Part shown: positions 23,292-31,915 of the stretch, piece by piece
Layout of the letters: each line of letters begins with the position of its first letter
Numbering within the stretch: position 1 is the first letter of the stretch
Assembly: GCA_013360395.1 (NCBI GenBank)
Contig: JABWBQ010000004.1
Span: 1 to 64,000 of the forward strand
Length of the DNA stretch: 64,000 nt
DNA from: Flavobacteriales bacterium
GTDB lineage: Bacteria > Bacteroidota > Bacteroidia > Flavobacteriales_F > PHOS-HE28
Reading direction: 5' to 3'
Position numbers and translations under genes: made by a program
Notes under the pieces: model-generated
Seen by the model: only the letters and a program-made list of their open reading frames with translations
The model's database searches: none
Told to the model about the DNA's origin: nothing

Positions 23292-25175
23292 ATGCGACAC
23301 CTGCTCTTCGGCCTGCTGGCACACGCTGCGTTCATCGGTGATCTTCGCGCACAGAGCGTCCAGTTGCAGGCGCTCGGCATCCCCTTCGACGAGCCGGTGG
23401 CGGTGACGCACGCAGGCGATGGCCGCCTCTTCGTGGTGGAGCGCCCGGGGCGCATCCGCATCGTGGGACCGGATGGTGTTGCGAACGCCCAGCCTTTCCT
23501 GGACATCACCGCGCAGGTGCTGGACGACGGCAACGAACAGGGGCTGCTCGGTCTCGCGTTCCACCCCAACTATCCGCAGAACGGCTATTTCTACGTGCAC
23601 TACACGGCGGGGACCGGCAACGGCGTCACCCGGATCTCCCGCTTCAACGTGAGCGCCGACCCGGACATCGCCAACCCCGCGAGCGAAGTGGTGGTCTTCA
23701 GCGTGGCCCAACCCTACACGAACCACAACGGCGGCGACCTGCACTTCGGCCCCGACGGCCACCTGTGGTTCGCCCTCGGCGATGGCGGCAGCGCGGGTGA
23801 CCCGGGCGACCGGGCGCAGAACATGTCCGTTCCCTTCGGCAAGGTGCTCCGCATTGCCGTGGGGGCCGGCGCCGGTTACAGCATCCCGGCGGACAACCCC
23901 TTCGCCACGGCGAACCCCGCCGACACCATGCCGGAGATCTGGGCGAGCGGCCTGCGCAACCCGTGGCGCTTCGCCTTCGACCCGGCCAACGGCGATGTGT
24001 GGATCGGTGACGTGGGCCAGGGCGCCTGGGAGGAAGTGGACCACGTGGGCATCGGCACGGGTGGCGGTTCCAACTTCGGCTGGCGCTGCTACGAAGGCCA
24101 TGTGAGCTACAACCTGGCCGATTGCGATCCGCCCACGGCCTACGCACCCCCGGTGCAGGTGCTGGCCCACACCGACGGCCATTGCTCCGTGATCGGCGGC
24201 AGGGTGTACCGGGGCACCACCTATCCCGCCCTGCAAGGCCGCTACATCTACACCGACTATTGCCAGGGGCAGTTCCGTGCGCTCGTGCCTGATGGACAGG
24301 GCGGTTGGACACCGGAGGTGCTGCTGGCCAACGGCATGGCGGGCACCACGGCCATCGGCACCAATGTGGTGGGCGACCTGTTCGCGTGCAACAACTTCAC
24401 GGGCCAGGTGTACCGCATTGTGGACCCGACCGCCGTGGTGCGCCTGTCCCCCAAGGCCATGCTTGAAGGGCCGTTCAACACGAACACCCTGCTGATGAAC
24501 GATGCCCTGCGCACCGCCGGTCCGGTCCCCCTCACCGAGCCGTACACGGGGAGCGGATGGGCGCCGGTGGCCGGTGGGACCGGCGAGACCACCACGTCGG
24601 CCGTGCTCGCCGTCAACGGCCCGAACGCCGTCGTCGATTGGGTGCGCCTGGAGCTGCGGAGCGCCGCCGACCCCACCGTCATCGTGGCCACACGCCATGG
24701 TCTGCTCCAACGGGACGGCGACATTGTGGCGCATGACGGCACCTCGTCCCTGACCTTCAACGTAGGCAGCGGCAGCTACCACGTGGCCATCCGCCACCGG
24801 AACCACCTCGGCGTGATGACCGCCGCGCCCATGACCCTTTCGCCGACCGCGACCACGCTGGACATGAAGCTCCCGGGCACGGCCACCTACGGCACCGATG
24901 CACGCAAGGAGATCGCGGGTGTCCGGGTGCTGCGAACGGGCAACGTGCAGCGCGACGACCGCTTGAAGTACGCCGGTGCGGGCAACGACCGCGACCCCGT
25001 GCTGACGGCCGTGGGCGGCAGCGTGCCCACCGCGGTCGCCACGGGCTACCACGCGGCCGACATCAACCTGGACGGTGTGGTCAAGTACGCCGGCTCCGCG
25101 AACGACCGCGACCCGATCCTGGTGAACATCGGTGGCTCCGTGCCGACCGCCGTACGTGCGGAGCAGTTGCCGTGA
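23292..25175 (+). CDS. Secreted PQQ-type sugar dehydrogenase with C-terminal LKYAG-NDRDP module
   Basis: A 627-residue secreted protein. A signal peptide (MRHLLFGLLAHAAFIGDLRAQ) is followed by a six-bladed beta-propeller of the soluble aldose/glucose dehydrogenase (PQQ-dependent GSDH-like) family, about 25-370: GDGRLFVVERPGRIRIVG, LLGLAFHPNYPQNGYFYVHY, NHNGGDLHFGPDGHLWFALGDG, GLRNPWRFAFDP and NFGWRCYEGHV. The C-terminal ~240 residues (about 388-627) form a module shared with the protein at 47.4 kb, including LLQRDGDIV, HRNHLGVMTA, TYGTDAR and two LKYAG/VKYAG-NDRDP units. DINLDGVVKYAG resembles dockerin-type Ca loops. PQQ use is inferred from the fold. Confidence 0.85.
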   Translation: MRHLLFGLLAHAAFIGDLRAQSVQLQALGIPFDEPVAVTHAGDGRLFVVERPGRIRIVGPDGVANAQPFLDITAQVLDDGNEQGLLGLAFHPNYPQNGYFYVHYTAGTGNGVTRISRFNVSADPDIANPASEVVVFSVAQPYTNHNGGDLHFGPDGHLWFALGDGGSAGDPGDRAQNMSVPFGKVLRIAVGAGAGYSIPADNPFATANPADTMPEIWASGLRNPWRFAFDPANGDVWIGDVGQGAWEEVDHVGIGTGGGSNFGWRCYEGHVSYNLADCDPPTAYAPPVQVLAHTDGHCSVIGGRVYRGTTYPALQGRYIYTDYCQGQFRALVPDGQGGWTPEVLLANGMAGTTAIGTNVVGDLFACNNFTGQVYRIVDPTAVVRLSPKAMLEGPFNTNTLLMNDALRTAGPVPLTEPYTGSGWAPVAGGTGETTTSAVLAVNGPNAVVDWVRLELRSAADPTVIVATRHGLLQRDGDIVAHDGTSSLTFNVGSGSYHVAIRHRNHLGVMTAAPMTLSPTATTLDMKLPGTATYGTDARKEIAGVRVLRTGNVQRDDRLKYAGAGNDRDPVLTAVGGSVPTAVATGYHAADINLDGVVKYAGSANDRDPILVNIGGSVPTAVRAEQLP

Positions 25176-25208
25176 CCGTCCCTCCGGGCGCCGTTCGGCG
25201 TACCGTCC

Positions 25209-25216
25209 TACTTTCG
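25209..25216 (+). promoter_or_regulatory. TACTTTCG -7-like box for the 25.2 kb outer-membrane protein
   Basis: TACTTTCG (TAnnTTYG) is 30 bp before the start at 25247. It overlaps the space after the previous gene's stop. Confidence 0.35.
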
Positions 25217-25246
25217 CCGCGCCGGATGCCAGGACGCATCCGCTCC

Positions 25247-26086
25247 ATGCGCGACGCGATCCTCCTCACCCTGCTGCTGGTCGCGGCACCGCAGGCGCTC
25301 CAGGCCCAGCGGCCACCGGTGGCCGAGCACCGCGGCGACATCTTCCTGTACTGGGGCTACAACCGCGCCGGATACAGCCGGAGCGACATCCACTTCAAGG
25401 GGCCTGGCTACGCATTCACGCTGCACCACGTGGAAGCCCGGGACCGGCCCAGCCCCTTCAACGCCAGCCTCTATTTCGACCCGGCCACCATCACCCTGCC
25501 GCAGTACAACTACCGGCTGGGATGGTTCTTCCGCGATCGGTGGAGCCTGTCGCTGGGCATGGACCATATGAAGTACGTGATGGTGAGCGGTCAGCAGGTG
25601 CGCATGGACGGCCATGTGGATGCCCAGCGGTCGGCACAATACGCTATGGAGGACGGCTCGCGTGAGGTGGTGCTGGATCCGGGCCTGTTGACCTACGAGC
25701 ATAGCGATGGCCTCAATCTGCTCAGCCTGGACGTGGACCGCTACGACGCCCTGTGGAAAAGCCGGAACGGCCGGCATGCGCTGCATTTCTTCGAGGGCCT
25801 TCATGCCGGGCCGGTGATCCCACGCACCGATGTGCGGCTGTTCGGCGAGGGCATCAACAACAAGTTCCACGTGGCCGGCTTCGGGATCGGTGCGCAGGCG
25901 GGCCTCCACCTGGACCTGTTCCGCCATGTCTTCCTCCGCGCGACCGGCAAGGCGGGCTGGGTGGACATGCCCGACGTGCTCACCACGGGAACTTCGGCCG
26001 ACAGGGCCCGCCAACACTTCTGGTTCTGGCAATACGCCGTGGTGGTGGGCGGTCAGTTCCGGCTGTACCGGTGCGCCGACCGATAG
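25247..26086 (+). CDS. Putative outer-membrane beta-barrel protein
   Basis: A 279-residue protein with a signal peptide (MRDAILLTLLLVAAPQALQAQ) and alternating amphipathic strands rich in aromatic residues: DIFLYWGYNRAGYSRSDIHF, YNYRLGWFFRDRWSLSLGMDHMKYV, FGIGAQAGLHLDLFRHVFLRA, ending HFWFWQYAVVVGGQFRLY. This fits a small barrel of about ten to twelve strands. No specific family was recognised. The ATG at 25226 would give a charged leader before the signal sequence, so 25247 is preferred. Confidence 0.65.
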   Translation: MRDAILLTLLLVAAPQALQAQRPPVAEHRGDIFLYWGYNRAGYSRSDIHFKGPGYAFTLHHVEARDRPSPFNASLYFDPATITLPQYNYRLGWFFRDRWSLSLGMDHMKYVMVSGQQVRMDGHVDAQRSAQYAMEDGSREVVLDPGLLTYEHSDGLNLLSLDVDRYDALWKSRNGRHALHFFEGLHAGPVIPRTDVRLFGEGINNKFHVAGFGIGAQAGLHLDLFRHVFLRATGKAGWVDMPDVLTTGTSADRARQHFWFWQYAVVVGGQFRLYRCADR

Positions 26087-26132
26087 GCGGGACCGAAAGC
26101 GCGAACTTCGCGTTGCGAGAAGCGATCTCCCG

Positions 26133-28265
26133 GTGCGCAGCCCCTTCCTCCGAGCCATCGCCCTGCCGCTGCTGCTGGTGTGCGGTGGCGCTGTGCGGGC
26201 GCAGTGCGTCACCCCGATCAGCGTCTTCCCCTACACCGAAGGGTTCGAGAACGGACCGCAGTGGACCGCGGGCGGCATCGGCAGTGATTGGGCCTGGGGC
26301 ACCCCGGCGCATCCTGCGATCAACTCGGCCGGTGGCGGGGTGCGCAGCTGGTGCGTCGGCGGCCTCACCGGCACCTTCTACAACTACGGCCAGCTGAGCT
26401 ACCTGGAGAGCCCCTGCTTCGACATGAGCGCACTGGACCACCCCTGGATATCCTTCAAACTCTATTGGGAGTGCGAACGGCAGTATGACGGCATGACGTT
26501 CCAGGTGTCGCTGAACGGTGGCCAGAGCTGGAACAACGTGGGCAGCTGGGGCGACCCGGTGGATTGCCTCAACGACAACTGGTTCAACGCGGGCAACATC
26601 ACCAACCTCACCTCGGCCAGCCCCAAGCACGGTTGGAGCGGGCGCAGCGGTGCCACCGGCGGCAGCTGCCAGGGCGGCTTCGGCAGCGGCGGATGGGTCA
26701 CGGCCCGACATTGCGTGCCGGCCGCGGCCAACCAGCCGCAGGTCATGTTCCGCTTCCTCTTCGGGGCCGGCACGCAGTGCAACGGCTACGATGGGATCGC
26801 CATCGACGACATCCTGATCCAGGAGGCCGAAGGCACCCCGACCGATTTCGCATGGACCTGCGCCGGCGCCTCGGCCACGTTCGCACCGGCCCCGGGCGGA
26901 TGCCCCACGGCCTGGAACTGGGATTTCGGCGATCCGGCAAGCGGGACGCTGAACAGCACTTCGGTCCAGACGCCAGTGCACACCTTCTCCGGCCCCGGCA
27001 CCTACACCGTGACCCTCACCACGGTGGGCCCCTGCACCGGCCCGGTGAGCATCGCCCACACCGTGGTGGTGCCGGCGGTGACCGTCAGCGTGGTCGACGC
27101 GGATTGCTCCGGAGGTCCGGGCGCGGCCACGGCCGTGGTGACCACGGACACCACCGGCATCGCGTATGCCTGGACACCGGGCGGTGGCAGCGGCGCATCG
27201 ATCGGCGGGCTTGCGCCGGGCACCTACACCGTGACGGTGACCGATGCCGGCGGATGTTCCTCCACGGCCACCGGGGTGGTGAACGCACCCGCCACCGTGC
27301 AGGTCCAGGCCATGGCCGACACCACCGTGTGCGAGGGCACCGCGCTGCTGCTCACCGCCACCGGCAACGGCGGCACCGGCGCCCTGCAATTCACCTGGAC
27401 ACCCACCGGCCCCTTGCTGAACCCCGCGGTGGCCGGCACCTACAGCGTGGTGGCCACCGATGCTTCGGGCTGCGTCAGCGCCGCGGACGATGTGACCGTG
27501 GCGGTGATCGCCACGCCAACGCCTGTGGTGGAGGCCGACCTCGTGGCCGGGTGCGCCCCCCTCTGCGTCATGCTCACCGGGCCGGGAGGCGGTGCGGGCA
27601 CGTACACCTGGGATCCCGGCGACGGGGCCACGGCCACGGGGGCCAGCGTGCAACATTGTTATGCCCAGGCCGGGACCTACGTTCCCACCGTGCTACAGGA
27701 AGTGCCGCCGGGATGCACGGGAACGGCCACGGGCCCATCGATCGTGGTGTTCGCCCCACCGGTGGCGGCCTTCACCGTGCCGTCCGTGGTGCAGGATGGG
27801 ACCGGCCCGGTGCCCATCACGGACGCTTCGCTCGATGCCGTGCAATGGTCCTGGGACCTGGGGGACGGCACCACGGCCACGGGAGCTCCGCCGCAGCACC
27901 TCTACGGGGATCCTTCCTGCTATCCGATCACTTTGGTGGTGACCGATGCCGAGGGCTGCACCGATACCGCCACGGCGGAGGTGTGCGTGGAGGGCGACTA
28001 TGCCTTCCATGCGCCCAACGCGTTCACCCCCGATGGCGACGGCATCAACGAACTGTTCCTGCCGGTCAGCACGGTCCAGCGCCCGCTGGGTTACGAGCTG
28101 CGCATCTTCGACCGCTGGGGGGTGCAACGGTTCCTGTCCAACGACCTCCTGCAGGGCTGGTCCGGAGAGGGAGCGTCGCCGGGCGTGTACGCGTGGACGG
28201 TGATGTTGCGCGACGGCTTCGGCAGGCGCCACCTGCACCGCGGGCACGTGTCGCTGTTGCGCTGA
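26133..28265 (+). CDS. Secreted PKD / SprB-repeat protein with type B (CHU_C) sorting domain
   Basis: A 710-residue protein that uses a GTG start (no ATG fits) followed by a signal peptide (RSPFLRAIALPLLLVCGGAVRAQ). Residues about 25-230 form a MAM/lectin-like sandwich (ISFKLYWECERQYDGMTFQV, IAIDDILIQEAEG). A PKD domain (WNWDFGD), a SprB-like repeat (YTVTVTDAGGCSSTATG), a further Ig-like repeat and two more PKD units (TWDPGDG, WSWDLGDG) follow. The last ~85 residues (FHAPNAFTPDGDGINELFLPV ... GVYAWTVMLRDGFGRRH) are the gliding-motility/CHU_C-type tail that sends proteins through the type IX secretion system. Confidence 0.85.
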   Translation: MRSPFLRAIALPLLLVCGGAVRAQCVTPISVFPYTEGFENGPQWTAGGIGSDWAWGTPAHPAINSAGGGVRSWCVGGLTGTFYNYGQLSYLESPCFDMSALDHPWISFKLYWECERQYDGMTFQVSLNGGQSWNNVGSWGDPVDCLNDNWFNAGNITNLTSASPKHGWSGRSGATGGSCQGGFGSGGWVTARHCVPAAANQPQVMFRFLFGAGTQCNGYDGIAIDDILIQEAEGTPTDFAWTCAGASATFAPAPGGCPTAWNWDFGDPASGTLNSTSVQTPVHTFSGPGTYTVTLTTVGPCTGPVSIAHTVVVPAVTVSVVDADCSGGPGAATAVVTTDTTGIAYAWTPGGGSGASIGGLAPGTYTVTVTDAGGCSSTATGVVNAPATVQVQAMADTTVCEGTALLLTATGNGGTGALQFTWTPTGPLLNPAVAGTYSVVATDASGCVSAADDVTVAVIATPTPVVEADLVAGCAPLCVMLTGPGGGAGTYTWDPGDGATATGASVQHCYAQAGTYVPTVLQEVPPGCTGTATGPSIVVFAPPVAAFTVPSVVQDGTGPVPITDASLDAVQWSWDLGDGTTATGAPPQHLYGDPSCYPITLVVTDAEGCTDTATAEVCVEGDYAFHAPNAFTPDGDGINELFLPVSTVQRPLGYELRIFDRWGVQRFLSNDLLQGWSGEGASPGVYAWTVMLRDGFGRRHLHRGHVSLLR

Positions 28266-28280
28266 CCGCCGGTGCACCGC

Positions 28281-29024
28281 TCAGGTGCGCGGATCGACAG
28301 GGGCGGGGATCACCGTACCCCGGTTGCGTTCACGGCCTGCGTGCATGCCCCAGTTCAGGGTGAGCTGGAGCAGGTTGGTCCGGAGCCCGGTATACGGCAG
28401 GCGTTCCACGCCGTCCACCACTTCGCGGAAACCGGTGTCGTGGAAAGGGGTGAAGGTGTACTTCACGGTCACGTTGATGCCGTATGGGGCCTGCACCCCG
28501 ACCATCACGCTGTGGAAGAGGCGCGGTGTGCGAACGCTGAACCATTCGCCCGTGCGGTCCACCCGCTTCCGGTCCACAAAGCGCTTCTCTTGGTAGTGGA
28601 AGGGCAGGTCCAGGTCGTAGCCGAAGAACGCGAGCACGTTGTGCATGCGGCCCAACTTGATGCCTGCGGGGATGCTCAGGGTGTAAGCGCGGTACTTGCG
28701 GCGTTCGTTCCGGCCGGGGTCGTCGAGGATGAAGCCCAGGTTGCGGATGCCCAGGCCGCTGAAGAAACCCACGTGGTCCGAGGCGTCCCAATGGACGAGC
28801 GCCCGCGGGTTGAAGAAGGGCGCAAAACGCACCACGCCGTTCCGACCACCCTGCACGCTATCGTCCGAGGCATGCAGCAGCGGGAAGGAGAAGAGCCATT
28901 CGGTGCCGTTGGTGACGTAGAACGTGCGCGCTTCCGGCCGTTCGGGCGGCGTGAAGGGGGAGACCTGCGCACGGAGGTCGACCGCCAGCAGCAGTACGAT
29001 CGCGAGCAGGGTGGGCGCTCTCAT
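28281..29024 (-). CDS. Putative outer-membrane beta-barrel protein, last gene of the ccm-maf operon
   Basis: A 247-residue protein with a signal peptide (MRAPTLLAIVLLLAVDLRAQ) and barrel-like strands: ARTFYVTNGTEWLFSFPLLH, VHWDASDHVGFFSGLGIRNLGF, YTLSIPAGIKLGRM, HNVLAFFGYDLDLPFHYQEKRF and LLQLTLNWGMHAG. Its start overlaps the maf stop by 4 bp, so it is co-translated with maf. Function unknown; it converges on the PKD protein gene with only 15 bp between. Confidence 0.7.
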   Translation of the reverse strand: MRAPTLLAIVLLLAVDLRAQVSPFTPPERPEARTFYVTNGTEWLFSFPLLHASDDSVQGGRNGVVRFAPFFNPRALVHWDASDHVGFFSGLGIRNLGFILDDPGRNERRKYRAYTLSIPAGIKLGRMHNVLAFFGYDLDLPFHYQEKRFVDRKRVDRTGEWFSVRTPRLFHSVMVGVQAPYGINVTVKYTFTPFHDTGFREVVDGVERLPYTGLRTNLLQLTLNWGMHAGRERNRGTVIPAPVDPRT

Positions 29025-29638
29025 GGTCGGGGTGGGGAAAGGTCGCGCAGCGCCAGGTAGAGCCGGTGCATCGGCAGCCCCATCACGGTGTAGAAGCTGC
29101 CCTCGATGCGGGCCACCGCCGTGTAGCCGATCCAGTCCTGCACCCCGTAGGCGCCCGCCTTGTCCAACGGCCGGTGACGTTCCACGTAGTACGCGATCTC
29201 CGCTTCATCCAGCGCCCTGAAGGTCACGTGCGCGACATCGCTGAAATGCACCGTCCTCCCGGCCGTACGCAGGCACACGCCGGTGACCACGCGGTGGGTG
29301 CGGCCGCTCAGGAGGGCGAGCATGCGCCGCGCGTCGGCGGCGTCCACGGGCTTGTTCAGCAGGAGCGCGGCCCCGCTGCCGCCGGGGTCTTCCAGCAGCA
29401 CGGTGGTATCCGCCGCCACAAGCACCTCGTCCGCGGCGAGCGGCGCCGTGTAGGCCATGGCCTTGCGCACGGCCAGGTGCTCGGCCACGTCCTGCGGGGC
29501 GAGCCCCTCGGGCGGCGATTCGTCCACGTCCAGCGGCACGGTGCGCAGGGGCAGGTCAAGGCCTTCCAGCAACTGGCGGCGGCGGGGTGAGGCCGAGGCC
29601 AGGACGATCCGCCAGGAGGGCAGGGGAGGCGCGTTCAT
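29021..29638 (-). CDS. maf: Maf-family nucleotide pyrophosphatase
   Basis: A 205-residue Maf/HAM1-like protein. VLASASPRRRQLLEGL is the substrate loop, DVDESPPEG and LVAADTTVLL carry the acidic catalytic residues, and SGRTHRVVTGVCL, DKAGAYGVQDW are conserved. Such enzymes hydrolyse dTTP/UTP or modified NTPs and influence division in some bacteria. The start overlaps the ubiA stop by 4 bp (ATGA) and its stop overlaps the outer-membrane protein start. Confidence 0.92.
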   Translation of the reverse strand: MNAPPLPSWRIVLASASPRRRQLLEGLDLPLRTVPLDVDESPPEGLAPQDVAEHLAVRKAMAYTAPLAADEVLVAADTTVLLEDPGGSGAALLLNKPVDAADARRMLALLSGRTHRVVTGVCLRTAGRTVHFSDVAHVTFRALDEAEIAYYVERHRPLDKAGAYGVQDWIGYTAVARIEGSFYTVMGLPMHRLYLALRDLSPPRP

Positions 29639-30600
29639 GGCATGTCCAGCAGCAGGGGCACCAGCAGGCCGTAGCCCACGGCCAGCACCATGGCCACCTT
29701 CATCACCAGACCGGCGCGCACGTGGCCGGCACGGTCGCGCGCGCTCCACGTGAGGCCGGCGGCGATCAGCAGGGTGAGGATCAGCGCGGCGATGTACCAG
29801 TAGGAGAGCCGGTCGTCGAGGAAGGCGCGGCGCAACAACAGCAGGGCGGTCACCAGCACCAGCGTGTGCACCACCACCAGGACGCGTGCGGCACCCATGC
29901 CCCACACGATGGGGATGGTGCGGCAGCCCAGGGCCCGGTCACCGGGCACATCGGCCATGTCCTTCTGCAGCTCGCGCACCAGGGTGGCCAGGAAGGCGAA
30001 GGCGGTGAAGGCGAAGACCCAGTACCAGAGGACACGGAAGTAGAACCTCACGGCGGCTTCGTCCTGGAAGGCGGCCATCAGTTCGGCGCCATGCAGGCGC
30101 TGGGCCAGCGGGATCTCGTACAGGCCCACCGTAAGGGGCACCAGCGCGGTGAGGGTGGCCACCAGGCCGTTGCCGATGATCAGCTGCCGCTTGAAGGTGG
30201 TGCTGTAGGTCCAGAGGGCGCCGACGGCAAAGGGGGGGATCACCGCCAGCCGCCACAGCCCGGTGTGCACCACCACCGCCCAGCCCAGGAGCAGGCCCGC
30301 ACCACTGAGCACCAGGTGGGCCATCATGGCCGTGCGCCGGGGCACGGTGCGCCCCACGATCAGTGCGTCGGGTTTGTTGATGCGGTCGATCCGCGTGTCG
30401 AAGTAGTCGTTGATGACATTGCCCCCGGCCGCGATGAGCACCGTGCTGAGCACGAGCACCACGAACCAGGCTTCGCCCAGGCCAAGGGACCATCCGCTCG
30501 CGCCGAGCAGACCGCCCACCACACCATGGCGCACCACCACCATCGTGCCCGCGATGATCAGCAGGTTCACGGGTCGGGTGAGGCGGAGGAGGTCGCGCAT
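29635..30600 (-). CDS. UbiA-family prenyltransferase
   Basis: A 321-residue membrane protein with about nine helices. The first Asp-rich motif NDYFDTRIDR (residues 64-73) and the second DMADVPGDRALGCRTIPI bind Mg-prenyl diphosphate. Relatives in Bacteroidota are annotated as geranylgeranylglycerol-phosphate geranylgeranyltransferase-like or menaquinone-related enzymes; the acceptor here cannot be set from sequence. It starts 4 bp after the kdsC-like stop and overlaps maf. NKPDALIVGR after the first motif is conserved in the group. Confidence 0.88.
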   Translation of the reverse strand: MRDLLRLTRPVNLLIIAGTMVVVRHGVVGGLLGASGWSLGLGEAWFVVLVLSTVLIAAGGNVINDYFDTRIDRINKPDALIVGRTVPRRTAMMAHLVLSGAGLLLGWAVVVHTGLWRLAVIPPFAVGALWTYSTTFKRQLIIGNGLVATLTALVPLTVGLYEIPLAQRLHGAELMAAFQDEAAVRFYFRVLWYWVFAFTAFAFLATLVRELQKDMADVPGDRALGCRTIPIVWGMGAARVLVVVHTLVLVTALLLLRRAFLDDRLSYWYIAALILTLLIAAGLTWSARDRAGHVRAGLVMKVAMVLAVGYGLLVPLLLDMP

Positions 30601-30604
30601 GGGA

Positions 30605-31135
30605 TCACCAGGTGTGCGCCCCGTCGGTCAGCCAGCGGCCCTGCACCTTGAGCGCCTGTTCCAGCAGGTCGCGCACGCAGCCGCCGCCGCCGGGGGCCCG
30701 GCTCACGAAATGGCTGATGGCCTTCACCTCTTCGGCCGCATCGCCGGGGCAGCAGGCCAGGGCCACGCGCTGCATCACGCGCAGGTCGGGGATGTCGTCG
30801 CCCATGTAGGCCGTGCGGGTGGGGTCGAGGCGCTGCGCGGCGATCAGGCCTTCCACAAGCTCCAGCTTGTCGCGGGTGCGCGTATGCACTTCCGCCACCC
30901 CCAGGCGCTCGAAGGTCTGCACCACGCCGTCGCTGTGCCCGCCGGTGATGATCACGATCCGCAGGCCCTCCCGCACGGCATGTTGCACGGCGTAGGCATC
31001 GCGGGAGTGGAAGATGCGCACCGGGTCCAGGCCGGGCATCAGCAGCACCCGGTTGTCGGTGAACACGCCGTCCACGTCGAACAGGAAGGTGTCGATCGCG
31101 GCGAGGCGCTCTTTGTAGGTGGGCTCAGTGGGCAT
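30605..31135 (-). CDS. KdsC-type HAD phosphatase
   Basis: A 176-residue HAD C0 phosphatase: FLFDVDGVFTDNRVLL provides D20 and D22, IVIITGG the Ser/Thr motif, and AYMGDDIPDLRVM the acidic motif. KdsC dephosphorylates 3-deoxy-D-manno-octulosonate 8-phosphate for lipopolysaccharide core synthesis. Several relatives in Bacteroidota act on other sugars. It overlaps the DUF2520 gene by 11 bp. Confidence 0.87.
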   Translation of the reverse strand: MPTEPTYKERLAAIDTFLFDVDGVFTDNRVLLMPGLDPVRIFHSRDAYAVQHAVREGLRIVIITGGHSDGVVQTFERLGVAEVHTRTRDKLELVEGLIAAQRLDPTRTAYMGDDIPDLRVMQRVALACCPGDAAEEVKAISHFVSRAPGGGGCVRDLLEQALKVQGRWLTDGAHTW

Positions 31136-31913
31136 CGGCCTGCGCGGTGTGCCTGGTGGCGATCAGTTCGGAGAGTGAACGGTAGAGGTGCTGCAGTCGG
31201 GGGTCGTTGGCGAGCATGGCCTGGTGGCGCTCCAGGGTGCCGCGGTCGCCACGGCGTGCGGGGCCGGTGAGGGCCGCCTCGGGACCGGCCGTGGCGGCCT
31301 TGGCGGCGGTGCTGGTCCACAGCGGCGTGAGCAGGTCGGGACCGATGGCATGCCGGTGCAGCAGGGCCCGGGCCTCGGCGAACAGGGCCACGGGGAAGTT
31401 GGCGGTGAGCACGGCCGCCAGATGCACCAGCCTGCGCTGGTCGGTGGTCAGTTCCACGACATGACCGCTCAGCCCTTGGGCCAGCGCGAGCAGGGCCTCG
31501 CGGGCCGGCGCTCCGTTGGCATCCACCACCAGCGGCACGGTGCGCAGGTCCAGGGGATCGCCGGGGCTCAGGCTCATCACAGGCCAGAGCGCACCGCGGT
31601 GCGCATGGGGAAGCAGGCGGTCGAGGTCGGTGGCGCCGGAGAGGTGGGCCACCGTACCGTTGCGCGCTCCGAGCCGGGATGCGACGGCCGCGATGGCATC
31701 ATCGCTCACGGCGAGCAGGGTGAGGGAGGCTTCCGGCAGGGCATCGTCCAGCGCGAAGGCGGCGGTGCCCAGGGACCTTGCGAGGGCATCGGTGGCGGCC
31801 GCCGTGCGTCCCGCCACCCCCACCAGCTTCCGGCCGCTGTTGACGATGGCATGGCCCAGGTGGTGGGCCGCACGGCCCGTACCCACCAGCAGGATGCCCG
31901 TATGCAAGGCCAT
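31125..31913 (-). CDS. DUF2520 Rossmann-fold protein
   Basis: A 262-residue protein with an N-terminal Rossmann domain (ILLVGTGRAAHHLGHAIVNSG) and a C-terminal helical DUF2520 domain (VHLAAVLTANFPVALFAEARALL). It belongs to the 6-phosphogluconate dehydrogenase-like superfamily but lacks a clear catalytic set, so an oxidoreductase role is uncertain. It begins 2 bp after ccmF stops. The DUF2520-kdsC-ubiA-maf order is typical of Bacteroidota. Confidence 0.85.
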   Translation of the reverse strand: MALHTGILLVGTGRAAHHLGHAIVNSGRKLVGVAGRTAAATDALARSLGTAAFALDDALPEASLTLLAVSDDAIAAVASRLGARNGTVAHLSGATDLDRLLPHAHRGALWPVMSLSPGDPLDLRTVPLVVDANGAPAREALLALAQGLSGHVVELTTDQRRLVHLAAVLTANFPVALFAEARALLHRHAIGPDLLTPLWTSTAAKAATAGPEAALTGPARRGDRGTLERHQAMLANDPRLQHLYRSLSELIATRHTAQADAH

Positions 31914-31915
31914 GG